Shown: one piece after another, positions 8,620 to 15,814 of the stretch
Position numbering within the stretch: position 1 is the first letter of the stretch
How the letters are laid out: every line of letters starts with the position of its first letter
Source of the DNA: CAVTZP01 sp963739245
GTDB taxonomy: Bacteria; Chloroflexota; Dehalococcoidia; Dehalococcoidales; BS750m-G39
DNA length: 64,000 nucleotides
Direction of reading: 5' to 3'
Assembly (NCBI GenBank): GCA_963739245.1
Contig: CAVTZP010000003.1
Location: 248,001 to 312,000, forward strand
Notes under the pieces: model-generated
Database searches by the model: none
Seen by the model: only the letters and a program-made list of their open reading frames with translations
What the model was told of the DNA's origin: nothing
Translations under genes and position numbers: made by a program

Positions 8620-9153
8620 AAGACTCCCCTTCTCATATTTCTTTACTGCCTTTATAATATCACTTAGCCTAACTGGCTTAAATCCAGTAACATCAACACT
8701 AACATTTATTGTCTTATAATCGTAATTTATAAATGGCCATTTATCATGAACATGTCCATGGATCATCCATCCAACCCAATCTCCCCTATTGCGGGGAAAG
8801 TGTGATAACTTAAAATACAAATTGTCTACATGAATCACTGTTTCATTAAAACCTTTTGGATCATGATTTCCTTTAAAATATATAATATGTCCTTTAAGCT
8901 GATTAAACCAAAAATTATACCAGAAAGCACGTCCTTTAGGTCCTTTACGAATTGTCATATCACCACGAAGTGTCATATCACCTAAAAAATATACTAGACT
9001 ATCCTTCTTCACTTTTTTATTATAGTTTTTAAGTATGGTCTTGTTCATCTGTTCGACATTTTTAAATGGTCTATGAGCGAATCTAATAATATTCTTATGG
9101 TCAAAATGAGGGTCACTGAACAAAAAAGTATTCTTTGGATTAATTTCTGTCAT
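8557..9153 (-). CDS. Calcineurin-like metallophosphoesterase (AT-rich, probably acquired)
   Basis: 198 residues from the ATG at 9153. A GTG at 9165 would add four residues. The dimetal phosphoesterase motifs are in order: SDPHFDHKN near the start, FLGDM about residue 55, FKGNHD about 100 and HGHVHD about 135. This places it in the small phage/bacterial family of predicted phosphoesterases. Its base composition is clearly more AT-rich than its neighbours and it is Lys/Asn/Phe-rich, which suggests horizontal transfer. The last 20 residues (from about KPLFRKNSPSPYRRGRG) are encoded by the dispersed repeat and are not part of the family. Substrate unknown. Confidence 0.8.
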   Translation of the reverse strand: MTEINPKNTFLFSDPHFDHKNIIRFAHRPFKNVEQMNKTILKNYNKKVKKDSLVYFLGDMTLRGDMTIRKGPKGRAFWYNFWFNQLKGHIIYFKGNHDPKGFNETVIHVDNLYFKLSHFPRNRGDWVGWMIHGHVHDKWPFINYDYKTINVSVDVTGFKPVRLSDIIKAVKKYEKGSLRGAKPLFRKNSPSPYRRGRG

Positions 9154-9183
9154 TTTAGCCCCCACATCAATCCACGCTTTTTA

Positions 9184-10503
9184 TCACTTACTCGCTACTG
9201 ACAGGCGGGGGCAGTAGATATGGGGGGTGTGAATAAAGCCGCCCACCCATTCCGGCTTGCTGCCAATAGCGGCAACCTCTTTTAGCACCTGGTAGATATT
9301 GCCGGAGAGCATGGTATCTTTAACCCTACCTACTATTTTACCACTTTCCACTTTATAACCTAAAAGGACATTGCCGCTGAAATCGCCGCCTAAAATATTG
9401 CCCTGCTCCGCCCCCATGAGCTGCTCAATAACCAGCCCCTCCTTTATATCGCCCAGCATCTCATCAAAACTGGTCTCGCCCGGGGCAATGACCAGGGTGG
9501 TGGGCGAGGGGGTGGGCAGTCCCCCATTCCGGCTGCCGTTGCCGGTGCTTCTAGTGTGAGCTAAGGCGGCGGTCTGCAGGTCGTAGAGAAAGCTGGCTAC
9601 CGTCCCTCCCTCAATAAGGGGGGTGCGTTGACTTGGTATCCCCTCATCATCGCCGGGGCGGCTGTTGGGGCGGTAGGCTAGAGTTGGGTCGTCCCATAGC
9701 CATAGCTTTGGGTCAAACACGTGCTCGCCAAGTCTATTGCCAATGGGTGAAGCCCCCTCCAGGACTATCTTGCCATTGAACGCTATCATCAGGGAGGAAA
9801 TTAAGGCGCTTACCACCCCCCGCGGGGTAAAGATTACCGGTAGTTGTTTGCTTAACACCGAGGCTCGGTTTTTGGCCAGCTCCAGCTGCTGAATTACCAC
9901 ATCAGCTATCTCCTTAGGCTTGGTTATGGGGTTACATGAGCTCTGGCTTTCGCCGACAAAAAGCATATCGGTACCCCGAATCAGGCTCCCCCAAATGCTT
10001 ATGCCGAAGAGGCTCTTTTTGTAGCTGGCTTGCCCACCGCCGGAGTTTATGAGCCGAAGTGAGATTATGTCCTTGGTCACCATCGCCTCGCAGACGATAT
10101 CCGGGGTATGCCTGGTGACCAGGGCGATGAGTTCCTCGCCCAGCGCAATCATCTTCTCTATTGGGACGGACTCGGTATCGGGGTCAAAGACTTTAATCGG
10201 GGGGTATGAGGTTTTTTGGGGGAGCTCAAACCGGGCTTGAATACCGAAGCGGGCAGTTTCTACAGCATTATCCACCAGCCTCTGGGTGTCCGCCAGCTCG
10301 GTGGTCGAGGCATAGCCAATCCTGCCTTGCCTGATGATGCGCAGAGCCACACTGGTACTCTGGTTGCTCTGAATACGCTTCAGGCGATTAGCCTCAAATT
10401 GCACCGGGGTCTCCTCCGAGGAGACCATAAAGACCTCGGCGGCCTCCGCCACCCTTTTGGCTTGAGCTAAAATATCTTCCACTACCTGCCTCCGACCAGG
10501 CAC
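9184..10503 (-). CDS. tldE: TldE/PmbA family protein
   Basis: 439 residues, the normal length for TldE/PmbA. It has the family pattern EANRLKRIQSNQSTSVALRI near the N-terminus, the central VVSALISSLMIAFNGKIVLEG, and the C-terminal GLVIEQLMGAEQGNILGGDF and GNVLLGYKVE glycine-rich region. It lacks a HExxxH zinc site, as expected for the non-catalytic partner. TldD/TldE form a heterodimeric protease that trims peptides such as microcin B17 or other RiPP precursors and toxin/antitoxin proteins. The partner tldD is directly upstream and overlaps by about 20 bases. No RiPP precursor was recognised nearby. Confidence 0.9.
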   Translation of the reverse strand: MPGRRQVVEDILAQAKRVAEAAEVFMVSSEETPVQFEANRLKRIQSNQSTSVALRIIRQGRIGYASTTELADTQRLVDNAVETARFGIQARFELPQKTSYPPIKVFDPDTESVPIEKMIALGEELIALVTRHTPDIVCEAMVTKDIISLRLINSGGGQASYKKSLFGISIWGSLIRGTDMLFVGESQSSCNPITKPKEIADVVIQQLELAKNRASVLSKQLPVIFTPRGVVSALISSLMIAFNGKIVLEGASPIGNRLGEHVFDPKLWLWDDPTLAYRPNSRPGDDEGIPSQRTPLIEGGTVASFLYDLQTAALAHTRSTGNGSRNGGLPTPSPTTLVIAPGETSFDEMLGDIKEGLVIEQLMGAEQGNILGGDFSGNVLLGYKVESGKIVGRVKDTMLSGNIYQVLKEVAAIGSKPEWVGGFIHTPHIYCPRLSVASK

Positions 10504-11852
10504 TTTTTGATTCTGATATGGGGGCTGCCGTTAGACACCGGCAATGGCATCTGCGCCCCCTTGCCGCAGCCGCCACCCTGGTTCATCTCCAGGTCATTGC
10601 CGATGGCATCAATATTATTAAGGGTGGTGAAAACATTGCCGCTAAGCACCACCGGTCGCAGGGCTTCAGCTACCCTGCCGTTGCGAATCATGTAGGCTTC
10701 ACCGGCGGAGAAGGTGAACATCTCCATCGCCGTGGTGCCGCCAAACCAGTTCCTGGCGTAGACCCCTTCTTTAATATCAGCGATTATATCGTCAAAAGAG
10801 GCTGCGCCCGGCTCAATATAGGTGTTGGTCATGCGGACAATGGGTGGGTAGCGGTAGTTGATGGCTCTGGCGTTACCGGTAGGCTTTTCCCCCATCCTGG
10901 CGGCAGTTTCCCGGGAGTGGAGCCGGCCGACAAGTTCGCCCTCCCGGATAAGGTAGGTCTTAGTTGCTGGTGTCCCTTCATCGTCATACTTATAGCTGCC
11001 TCTCAGTCCGGGTAAGGCGGCGCTATCAATAATATTAAGCTCTTTGCCGCCAAATCTTTTGCCCAGGAGCATAATCTGGCGCAGGCGCTCATTTTCATAG
11101 ACGAAGTCTGACTCGGACAAATGCCCGAAGGCTTCATGGACGAAGACGCCGGCCAGGACCGGGTCCAGTACCACGGTATACTCTCCCCCCTTTACCTGCG
11201 GGGCGGCCAGCAGCTCCACGGCATGCCTTGCCATCTCGGCTACCGGCTGGTGGAGACTGCTTATTGCCTTGAAATCGCCGACACTGCCCACGCTCAACCC
11301 GGCCTGCTGCACCTCGCCGTCCTCGGCGGCGACCGCGCCCAGGCGCAGGTTAATATCTGACCTCTCCTGCGTAATATAGCTGCCGGCGGAGCTCAGGAAG
11401 ATGACCTTTTTATGGCTATCGCTATAGGCGACGACTGAAGTCTGGAGCTTTGGGGTGCGCCAGATAATCTCGTTATATTCATCAAGTAGTTGCTTCTTCT
11501 CCGCCAGTGGCTTAATTGTCGGGTTGTTGTCCGTTGACACGGTGTCAACTATAGGTTGTACCGGGGCTAGTTTGCTTTCCTCCCCCCGACCAGCCCTGCC
11601 TGTTTTACCGCCAGCTCTACTTTACCGGGGAGGTCCATCAAGGTTATTAAAGCTGACGAAGCCCCAGCCGCCCCTGACCAGGGCGCGGACATTCCCCCCG
11701 ATGGCAGTTGCCTGACCGATGGATTCAAGTTCTCTCCCCCGGTAGGTGATATAGCTTTTCTGACTCTGCTCAAGGCGAGCCTCTATATAGTCGGCGCTAT
11801 ATCTTTTAATGGCGTCAGCTAGCTGGCGAGCAATGGCTTCAATATCGGTCAT
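10482..11852 (-). CDS. tldD: TldD family metalloprotease (two apparent frameshifts)
   Basis: The two main pieces, 11622-11852 and 10482-11540, join through a short third-frame segment (DLPGKVELAVKQAGLVGG) to give about 456 residues, normal for TldD. The zinc-protease motif VFVHEAFGHLSESD and the C-terminal NQGGGCGKGAQ region are intact. It is the catalytic half of the TldD/TldE protease. Single-base shifts lie near 11630 and 11570. Because length and motifs are preserved on both sides and the partner gene is intact, sequence error is more likely than loss of function. The 5' piece begins with MTDIEAIARQLADAIKRYSA. Confidence 0.85.
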
Positions 11853-11938
11853 GGCAGGGATAGTTTAACTAGCCGTAAGTAGGGCTGTCAATTTATTGGG
11901 GGGAGTAGGGGCAAGAGAAGCTCTGAGCTTATTCCCAC

Positions 11939-12193
11939 CTAATCATAAACCTTGCTCAGATACCAGCCGCCACCCGGCGTATCGCGATAGATATCATAAA
12001 CAAGGCCTTTAGTGGTCTTGACCTTGAAGTAGTTCCTTAAAATTTCCTTTCCCCACAACTGCTCAGCCATGCGCCACTGTTCATATACCTTGGTTATGCG
12101 CTGGCTCTCTCCATTTCTGACCATGCTTAGAGGCACACCCTGCATGTTCACGCTTACCTTCAGTTCCTCCGGTTTTTCCAATATCCTAGCCAA
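11939..12193 (-). CDS. Small conserved protein, DUF6504-like
   Basis: 84 residues. Basic and aromatic residues are arranged as in the small DUF6504-type proteins: KVYEQWRMAEQLWGKE, RNYFKVKTTKGLVYDIYRD, then GGGWYLSKVYD at the end. It lies 16 bases downstream of lexA on the same strand and is probably co-transcribed. In other bacteria such small proteins are often found beside SOS or polymerase genes, so a DNA-damage role is plausible but unproven. The family assignment is from memory of the pattern and is tentative. Confidence 0.65.
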   Translation of the reverse strand: MARILEKPEELKVSVNMQGVPLSMVRNGESQRITKVYEQWRMAEQLWGKEILRNYFKVKTTKGLVYDIYRDTPGGGWYLSKVYD

Positions 12194-12209
12194 TTGTTGC
12201 CCCCTTACT

Positions 12210-12842
12210 TTATAGCTTCCGTAAAACTCCGATTACTTTGCCTTGAATCTCTATATCCTCCGGTTGGTAGTACATTGGCTTCATTTCTTTGTTGGCGGGC
12301 TGAAGTCTAATCCGCCCGGCTTCATGATAGACCTTCTTCAGGGTTACCTCCTGCGCTGTCTTCAGCCAGACTACAGCCATCTCGCCATCTTCAACCTGGC
12401 TTGTCGGCTGTATCAGGACGATGTCGCCATCATCAACCAGGGCGTCAATCATGGAGGTTCCCTTTACCTTGAGGGCATAGACGTCTTTCTTGCCCTGGGT
12501 CACCTCCTCAGTTAGCTGGAGTGTCTCCTCAGGGACTGTAGTCCAGGTATCTGGGGTGGGCACCGGTATCGGTTTACCGGCGGCAATAGCTCCAAGCAGG
12601 GGCACGCGGGAAATAACCTCTCGCCTTCTCCCCACAAGCTGGATGCTCCGGAATATCTCAGGGTCGCGGCGAATGTACCCTTCCCTTTCCAGCGTGTTTA
12701 GATGGTGCTGAACTACTGACGGCGTGCTGATGTTGCACCCCCGGGCAATGTCCCTGACGGTGGGGGCATAACCCCGGTCGTCAAGGAATTTGCCGATGAA
12801 GTTCAGGATGCGCTGTCTGGTATCAGAGGTACGAACCATCAT
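12210..12842 (-). CDS. lexA: LexA repressor
   Basis: 210 residues. An N-terminal winged helix-turn-helix spans about 5-65 (GYAPTVRDIARGCNISTPSVVQHH). The self-cleavage site is Ala88-Gly89 in GAIAAGKP, and the catalytic dyad is Ser130 (KGTSMIDAL) with Lys168 (EVTLKKVY). It represses SOS genes and is inactivated by RecA-stimulated autocleavage. Two adjacent ATG codons begin the gene. A sigma70-like promoter overlapped by a palindrome lies just upstream, indicating autoregulation. The helix-turn-helix region differs from enterobacterial LexA, as expected for this lineage. Confidence 0.95.
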   Translation of the reverse strand: MMVRTSDTRQRILNFIGKFLDDRGYAPTVRDIARGCNISTPSVVQHHLNTLEREGYIRRDPEIFRSIQLVGRRREVISRVPLLGAIAAGKPIPVPTPDTWTTVPEETLQLTEEVTQGKKDVYALKVKGTSMIDALVDDGDIVLIQPTSQVEDGEMAVVWLKTAQEVTLKKVYHEAGRIRLQPANKEMKPMYYQPEDIEIQGKVIGVLRKL

Positions 12843-12851
12843 CGTCTCTTA

Positions 12852-12900
12852 ATACATTTGTTCTTAAAACAAGTGTATCATGCAAATTAGCGGCTGTCAA
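12852..12900 (-). promoter_or_regulatory. lexA promoter with overlapping palindromic operator
   Basis: On the minus strand, TTGACA (12895-12900) and TACACT (12872-12877) are separated by 17 bases. A near-perfect palindrome, ATACAcTTGTT-N5-AACAAaTGTAT (12852-12878, one mismatched pair), covers the -10 box and the expected transcription start. It lies 10 bases from the start codon. This layout is what an autoregulated lexA promoter needs. The sequence differs from the Bacillus GAAC-N4-GTTC and E. coli CTGT-N8-ACAG boxes, so binding by LexA is inferred. Confidence 0.7.
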
Positions 12901-13010
12901 CAGTCTTTATTATTAACCCCATTCCCCCGCTTTAAGCTTATCTCTTCTTTACCCACCCTCCCACCCTTAGGTGCTTTGCCCCCAATCTCCTGCTTTCGCT
13001 GGGGTGTCTA

Positions 13011-13088
13011 AAAGGGGCGTCAGCCCCTCTTTTTTTAATTCTTCCCCCTCTCCTTGAGAAGGAAGGGGGATTAAGGGGGTGAGGTTAA
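13011..13088 (+). repeat. Dispersed palindromic repeat, copy C, ending in a terminator-like hairpin plus T-run
   Basis: Same orientation as copy D but more diverged. It begins with hairpin AGGGGCGTCAGCCCCT followed by CTTTTTTT, then the C-rich inverted repeat CCCCCTCTCCTT/AAGGAAGGGGG, then ATTAAGGGGGTGAGGTTA. The first hairpin with its T-run would work as an intrinsic terminator for plus-strand transcription. It lies immediately upstream of the hydrogenase promoter and may insulate that promoter. Confidence 0.7.
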
Positions 13089-13111
13089 TAAACTACTATT
13101 CAGTAAAACGA

Positions 13112-13140
13112 TTGACGGCTCTAGGCTATAGTGCTAAAAT
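13112..13140 (+). promoter_or_regulatory. Predicted sigma70-type promoter of the hydrogenase operon
   Basis: TTGACG (13112-13117) and TAAAAT (13135-13140) are separated by 17 bases. It is the best promoter match in the gap and lies about 190 bases before the first hydrogenase gene. Start of transcription would be near 13147. Confidence 0.6.
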
Positions 13141-13188
13141 TTGTTGGGTATCAACGGCATAGGTAAAATATGCCTTAGAAAGTAGGCT

Positions 13189-13223
13189 GGGGAAGATTTT
13201 AAACCAAGGTTTTCAGCTTTCCC
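13189..13223 (+). promoter_or_regulatory. Hairpin in the hydrogenase leader
   Basis: GGGGAAG pairs with CTTTCCC, enclosing a second stem AAACC-AA-GGTTT. It forms a 35-base hairpin inside the predicted 5' leader, 110 bases before the start codon. There is no T-run after it, so it is not a simple terminator. It could be a structural or protein-binding element, but no function is shown. Confidence 0.35.
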
Positions 13224-13335
13224 ATAAAGTGCTTCAATTTTATCTATCTTGACTACTCAAGTTAAGCAGTTCCTGGTTCCACTGCGAAGATAAGAAGTGC
13301 GAGTCCCAGTGTCTAATTAAGGAAGGGGGGTAAAG

Positions 13336-14316
13336 ATGACAAAACCAAAGGTCGCCTTCTACTGGTGTGCTTCCTGTGGCGGGTGTGAGGAGACGGTTGT
13401 TGACCTCAACGAAGACATACTAAAAGTGGTTGATGCCGTGGATATTGTGCTCTGGCCGGTAGCCCTGGATTTCAAGAAGAAGGATATTGAAGCCTTAAAA
13501 GACGGCGAGATAGCCGTGAGCTTTATCAATGGTGCCATAAGGCTGGGAGAGCAGGAGGAGATGGTAAAGCTGCTGAGGCAAAAATCCGGTCTGGTGGTTG
13601 CCTTTGGCGCCTGTGCTCACCTCGGCGGGATACCGGGGCTGGGGAACTTCTGGAATAAGGATACTATTTTCCAGAGGGTTTATAAAGAAGTCCCCACTGT
13701 TGAAAATCCCAAGGGGACTATCCCGCAGGAGAAAACGAAGGTTGATGTTGGCGAGCTCACCCTTCCCGAATTTTATGATACGGTCAAGACCCTGGCTCAG
13801 ACTATCCCGGTGGATTATTATCTCCCCGGCTGTCCGCCACCCCCCGATTTAATAATGAAGGCGGTAACAGCCATTCTCAAGGGGGAGCTGCCGGAGAAAG
13901 GTTCAGTGCTTGCCCCCAATAAGGCTTTATGTGATACCTGCCCCAGGGCGGAGAAAAAGCCGGAGAAATTATCAATTGCGGCAATAAAAAGGCCGTGGCA
14001 AATCAAGCTTGACCCTGAGAAGTGTTTTCTTGACCAGGGGGTAATCTGTCTTGGTCCGGCCACTCGCTCTGGGTGTGGGGAAACCTGCATCAGGGCTAAT
14101 CAGCCATGCCGGGGGTGCTTTGGTCCGGTAGATGGGGTGGTGGACCAGGGAGCCAAAGCCCTGTCCATGATTGCCTCCATATTGGGGCTTGAGGGTGAGG
14201 AGAAGATGACTGAGGAGGAGGTTAAGAAATTAGTTGATGGGCTTGTCGACCCGGCAGGCACATTCTATAGATTTAGTCTTGCTTCTTCTTTGCTTAGAAG
14301 AAAGAGAATGGAATAG
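13336..14316 (+). CDS. mvhG: [NiFe] hydrogenase small subunit, MvhG/VhuG (group 3c-like)
   Basis: 326 residues. It has the proximal cluster cysteines WCASCGGC (C11, C14 and C17, of which two are ligands), GACAHLGGIPG (C93) and LPGCPPPP (C166), followed by a cysteine-rich C-terminal half for two further Fe-S clusters (CDTCP, CLGPATRSGCGETC, CRGCFGP). No Tat signal is present, so the enzyme is cytoplasmic. It relays electrons from the Ni-Fe site in the large subunit, encoded nine bases downstream, to MvhD-type partners. It is the first gene of the operon and is preceded by a strong ribosome-binding site. Confidence 0.92.
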   Translation: MTKPKVAFYWCASCGGCEETVVDLNEDILKVVDAVDIVLWPVALDFKKKDIEALKDGEIAVSFINGAIRLGEQEEMVKLLRQKSGLVVAFGACAHLGGIPGLGNFWNKDTIFQRVYKEVPTVENPKGTIPQEKTKVDVGELTLPEFYDTVKTLAQTIPVDYYLPGCPPPPDLIMKAVTAILKGELPEKGSVLAPNKALCDTCPRAEKKPEKLSIAAIKRPWQIKLDPEKCFLDQGVICLGPATRSGCGETCIRANQPCRGCFGPVDGVVDQGAKALSMIASILGLEGEEKMTEEEVKKLVDGLVDPAGTFYRFSLASSLLRRKRME

Positions 14317-14325
14317 GAGGGTGGA

Positions 14326-15786
14326 ATGAAGAAGATAACCATAGATCCGATAACCAGGCTTGAGGGGCATGGGAAGATAGAGATATTCCTTAATGATAAA
14401 GGAGATTGTGAGCGGGCTTGCCTTCAAGTTCCCGAACTTAGGGGGTTTGAGAAGTTCGCTGAAGGGAGAGCGGCGGAGGAGATGCCCAGAATAACCACCA
14501 TGATATGCGGGGTATGTCCTACCGCTCACCATATGGCGGCGACTAAAGCCCTTGATGACCTGTTTAAGGTTGACCCGCCATCGGCGGCAAAGAAGATAAG
14601 GGAGCTGATGTACAGTGCCTTCTATGCCGAAGACCATATATTGCACTTTATCTTCCTTGGTGGTCCCGACTTTGTTGTTGGTCCCTCGGCACCGGCCGCG
14701 GAGAGGAATGTGCTGGGGGTTATTGGTAAGGTTGGGCTGGAGGTGGCGGGGAAGGTCATCGAGATGAGAAAGAGGATGAGGAATGTGTTGAGGATAATCG
14801 GCGGGAAGCCGGTTATGCCTACCTGCGGCTTGCCCGGCGGGGTGTCAAAGCAGATTAGTGAGGAAGAAAGAAAGACGATTATTGAGGCTGGGGAATACGG
14901 GGTGGAATTCTGCAAGGTTGCCCTCCAGCTTTTTGATGACGTCGTGCTCAAGAATAAAGAATATGTCGACCTCATCACCGGAGATGTCTACTCGCATAAG
15001 ACATACTATATGGGGCTGGTGGATGAGAATAACAAGGTGAACTTCTATGATGGTCAGGTAAGGGTGGTTGACCCCAGCGGCAAGGAGTATGTCAAGTTTA
15101 AGCCTCAGGACTACCTAAACCACATCAGGGAGCATGTTGAGCCCTGGACTTATGTTAAGTTTTCCTACCTGAAGAATATCGGCTGGAAGGGTTTTGTTGA
15201 TGGGAAGGAGAGCGGGGTTTACCGGGTGGCGCCGCTGGCTCGGCTGAATGTCGCCGATGGGATGGCAACACCACTAGCTCAGGAAGCCTATGAAAGGATG
15301 TATAAAGTACTGGGGGGGAAGCCGGTTCATAGCACCCTGGCTTTCCACTGGGCGCGGCTCGTTGAGGCGCTTTACGCTGCTGAGCGGACGCTTGAGCTTG
15401 CCCATGACCCTGAGATTACCTCCCCGGACATCGTAAACCTGCCCACTGAAATACCCAAAGAGGGGGTAGGGATAGTAGAAGCGCCGAGGGGAACCCTTAT
15501 CCATCACTACCAGACTGATGAGCGGGGGATTATTACCAAAGCCAATCTGATTGTGGCGACCCAGAATAACTCGGCGGCAATTAATATGTCCATTGAGAAG
15601 GCAGCCAAGTCGCTGATAAAGAAGGGTAAGGTCACTGACGGGATTCTCAATATGATTGAGATGGCATTCCGGGCCTATGACCCGTGTCATGCCTGCGCCA
15701 CCCATTCCCTGACGGGCAGAATGCCGCTTGAATTGAATGTATATGACGCTAAGGGGGAGTTAGTAACACAACTGAGACAGGACTAG
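14326..15786 (+). CDS. mvhA: [NiFe] hydrogenase large subunit, MvhA/VhuA (group 3c-like)
   Basis: 486 residues. The Ni-Fe ligands are in CGVCPTAHH (C61, C64) and DPCHACATH (C454, C457). After H460, 26 residues remain, which is the C-terminal extension that a maturation endopeptidase removes after metal insertion. A matching peptidase gene lies 3 kb downstream. All four ligands are cysteine, so this is not the selenocysteine VhuU form. The catalytic subunit splits or forms H2. The short 258-280 region and overall length fit group 3 rather than membrane group 1 enzymes. Confidence 0.94.
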   Translation: MKKITIDPITRLEGHGKIEIFLNDKGDCERACLQVPELRGFEKFAEGRAAEEMPRITTMICGVCPTAHHMAATKALDDLFKVDPPSAAKKIRELMYSAFYAEDHILHFIFLGGPDFVVGPSAPAAERNVLGVIGKVGLEVAGKVIEMRKRMRNVLRIIGGKPVMPTCGLPGGVSKQISEEERKTIIEAGEYGVEFCKVALQLFDDVVLKNKEYVDLITGDVYSHKTYYMGLVDENNKVNFYDGQVRVVDPSGKEYVKFKPQDYLNHIREHVEPWTYVKFSYLKNIGWKGFVDGKESGVYRVAPLARLNVADGMATPLAQEAYERMYKVLGGKPVHSTLAFHWARLVEALYAAERTLELAHDPEITSPDIVNLPTEIPKEGVGIVEAPRGTLIHHYQTDERGIITKANLIVATQNNSAAINMSIEKAAKSLIKKGKVTDGILNMIEMAFRAYDPCHACATHSLTGRMPLELNVYDAKGELVTQLRQD

Positions 15787-15814
15787 CAAGGCGTTAGAAA
15801 AAGGCGTTAGAAAG

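Larger units (their letters stand above)
12901..13335. other. Intergenic region between lexA and the hydrogenase operon
   Basis: A 435-base gap without a coding region. Its left part (to about 13010) is C/T-rich and shows nothing recognisable. It then holds repeat copy C, a strong promoter, and a roughly 190-base leader containing one clear hairpin and a GGAAGGGGGG ribosome-binding site just before the hydrogenase small-subunit ATG. No tRNA or known riboswitch pattern was recognised. Confidence 0.6.

Noticed and set aside
13140..13335. tRNA or known riboswitch in the hydrogenase leader
   Set aside because: No cloverleaf, T-arm consensus or familiar aptamer core could be found. Only a simple hairpin is supported.
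14326..15786. Selenocysteine in the hydrogenase large subunit
   Set aside because: All four Ni-Fe ligand positions are cysteine codons and no in-frame TGA occurs at the C-terminal motif.
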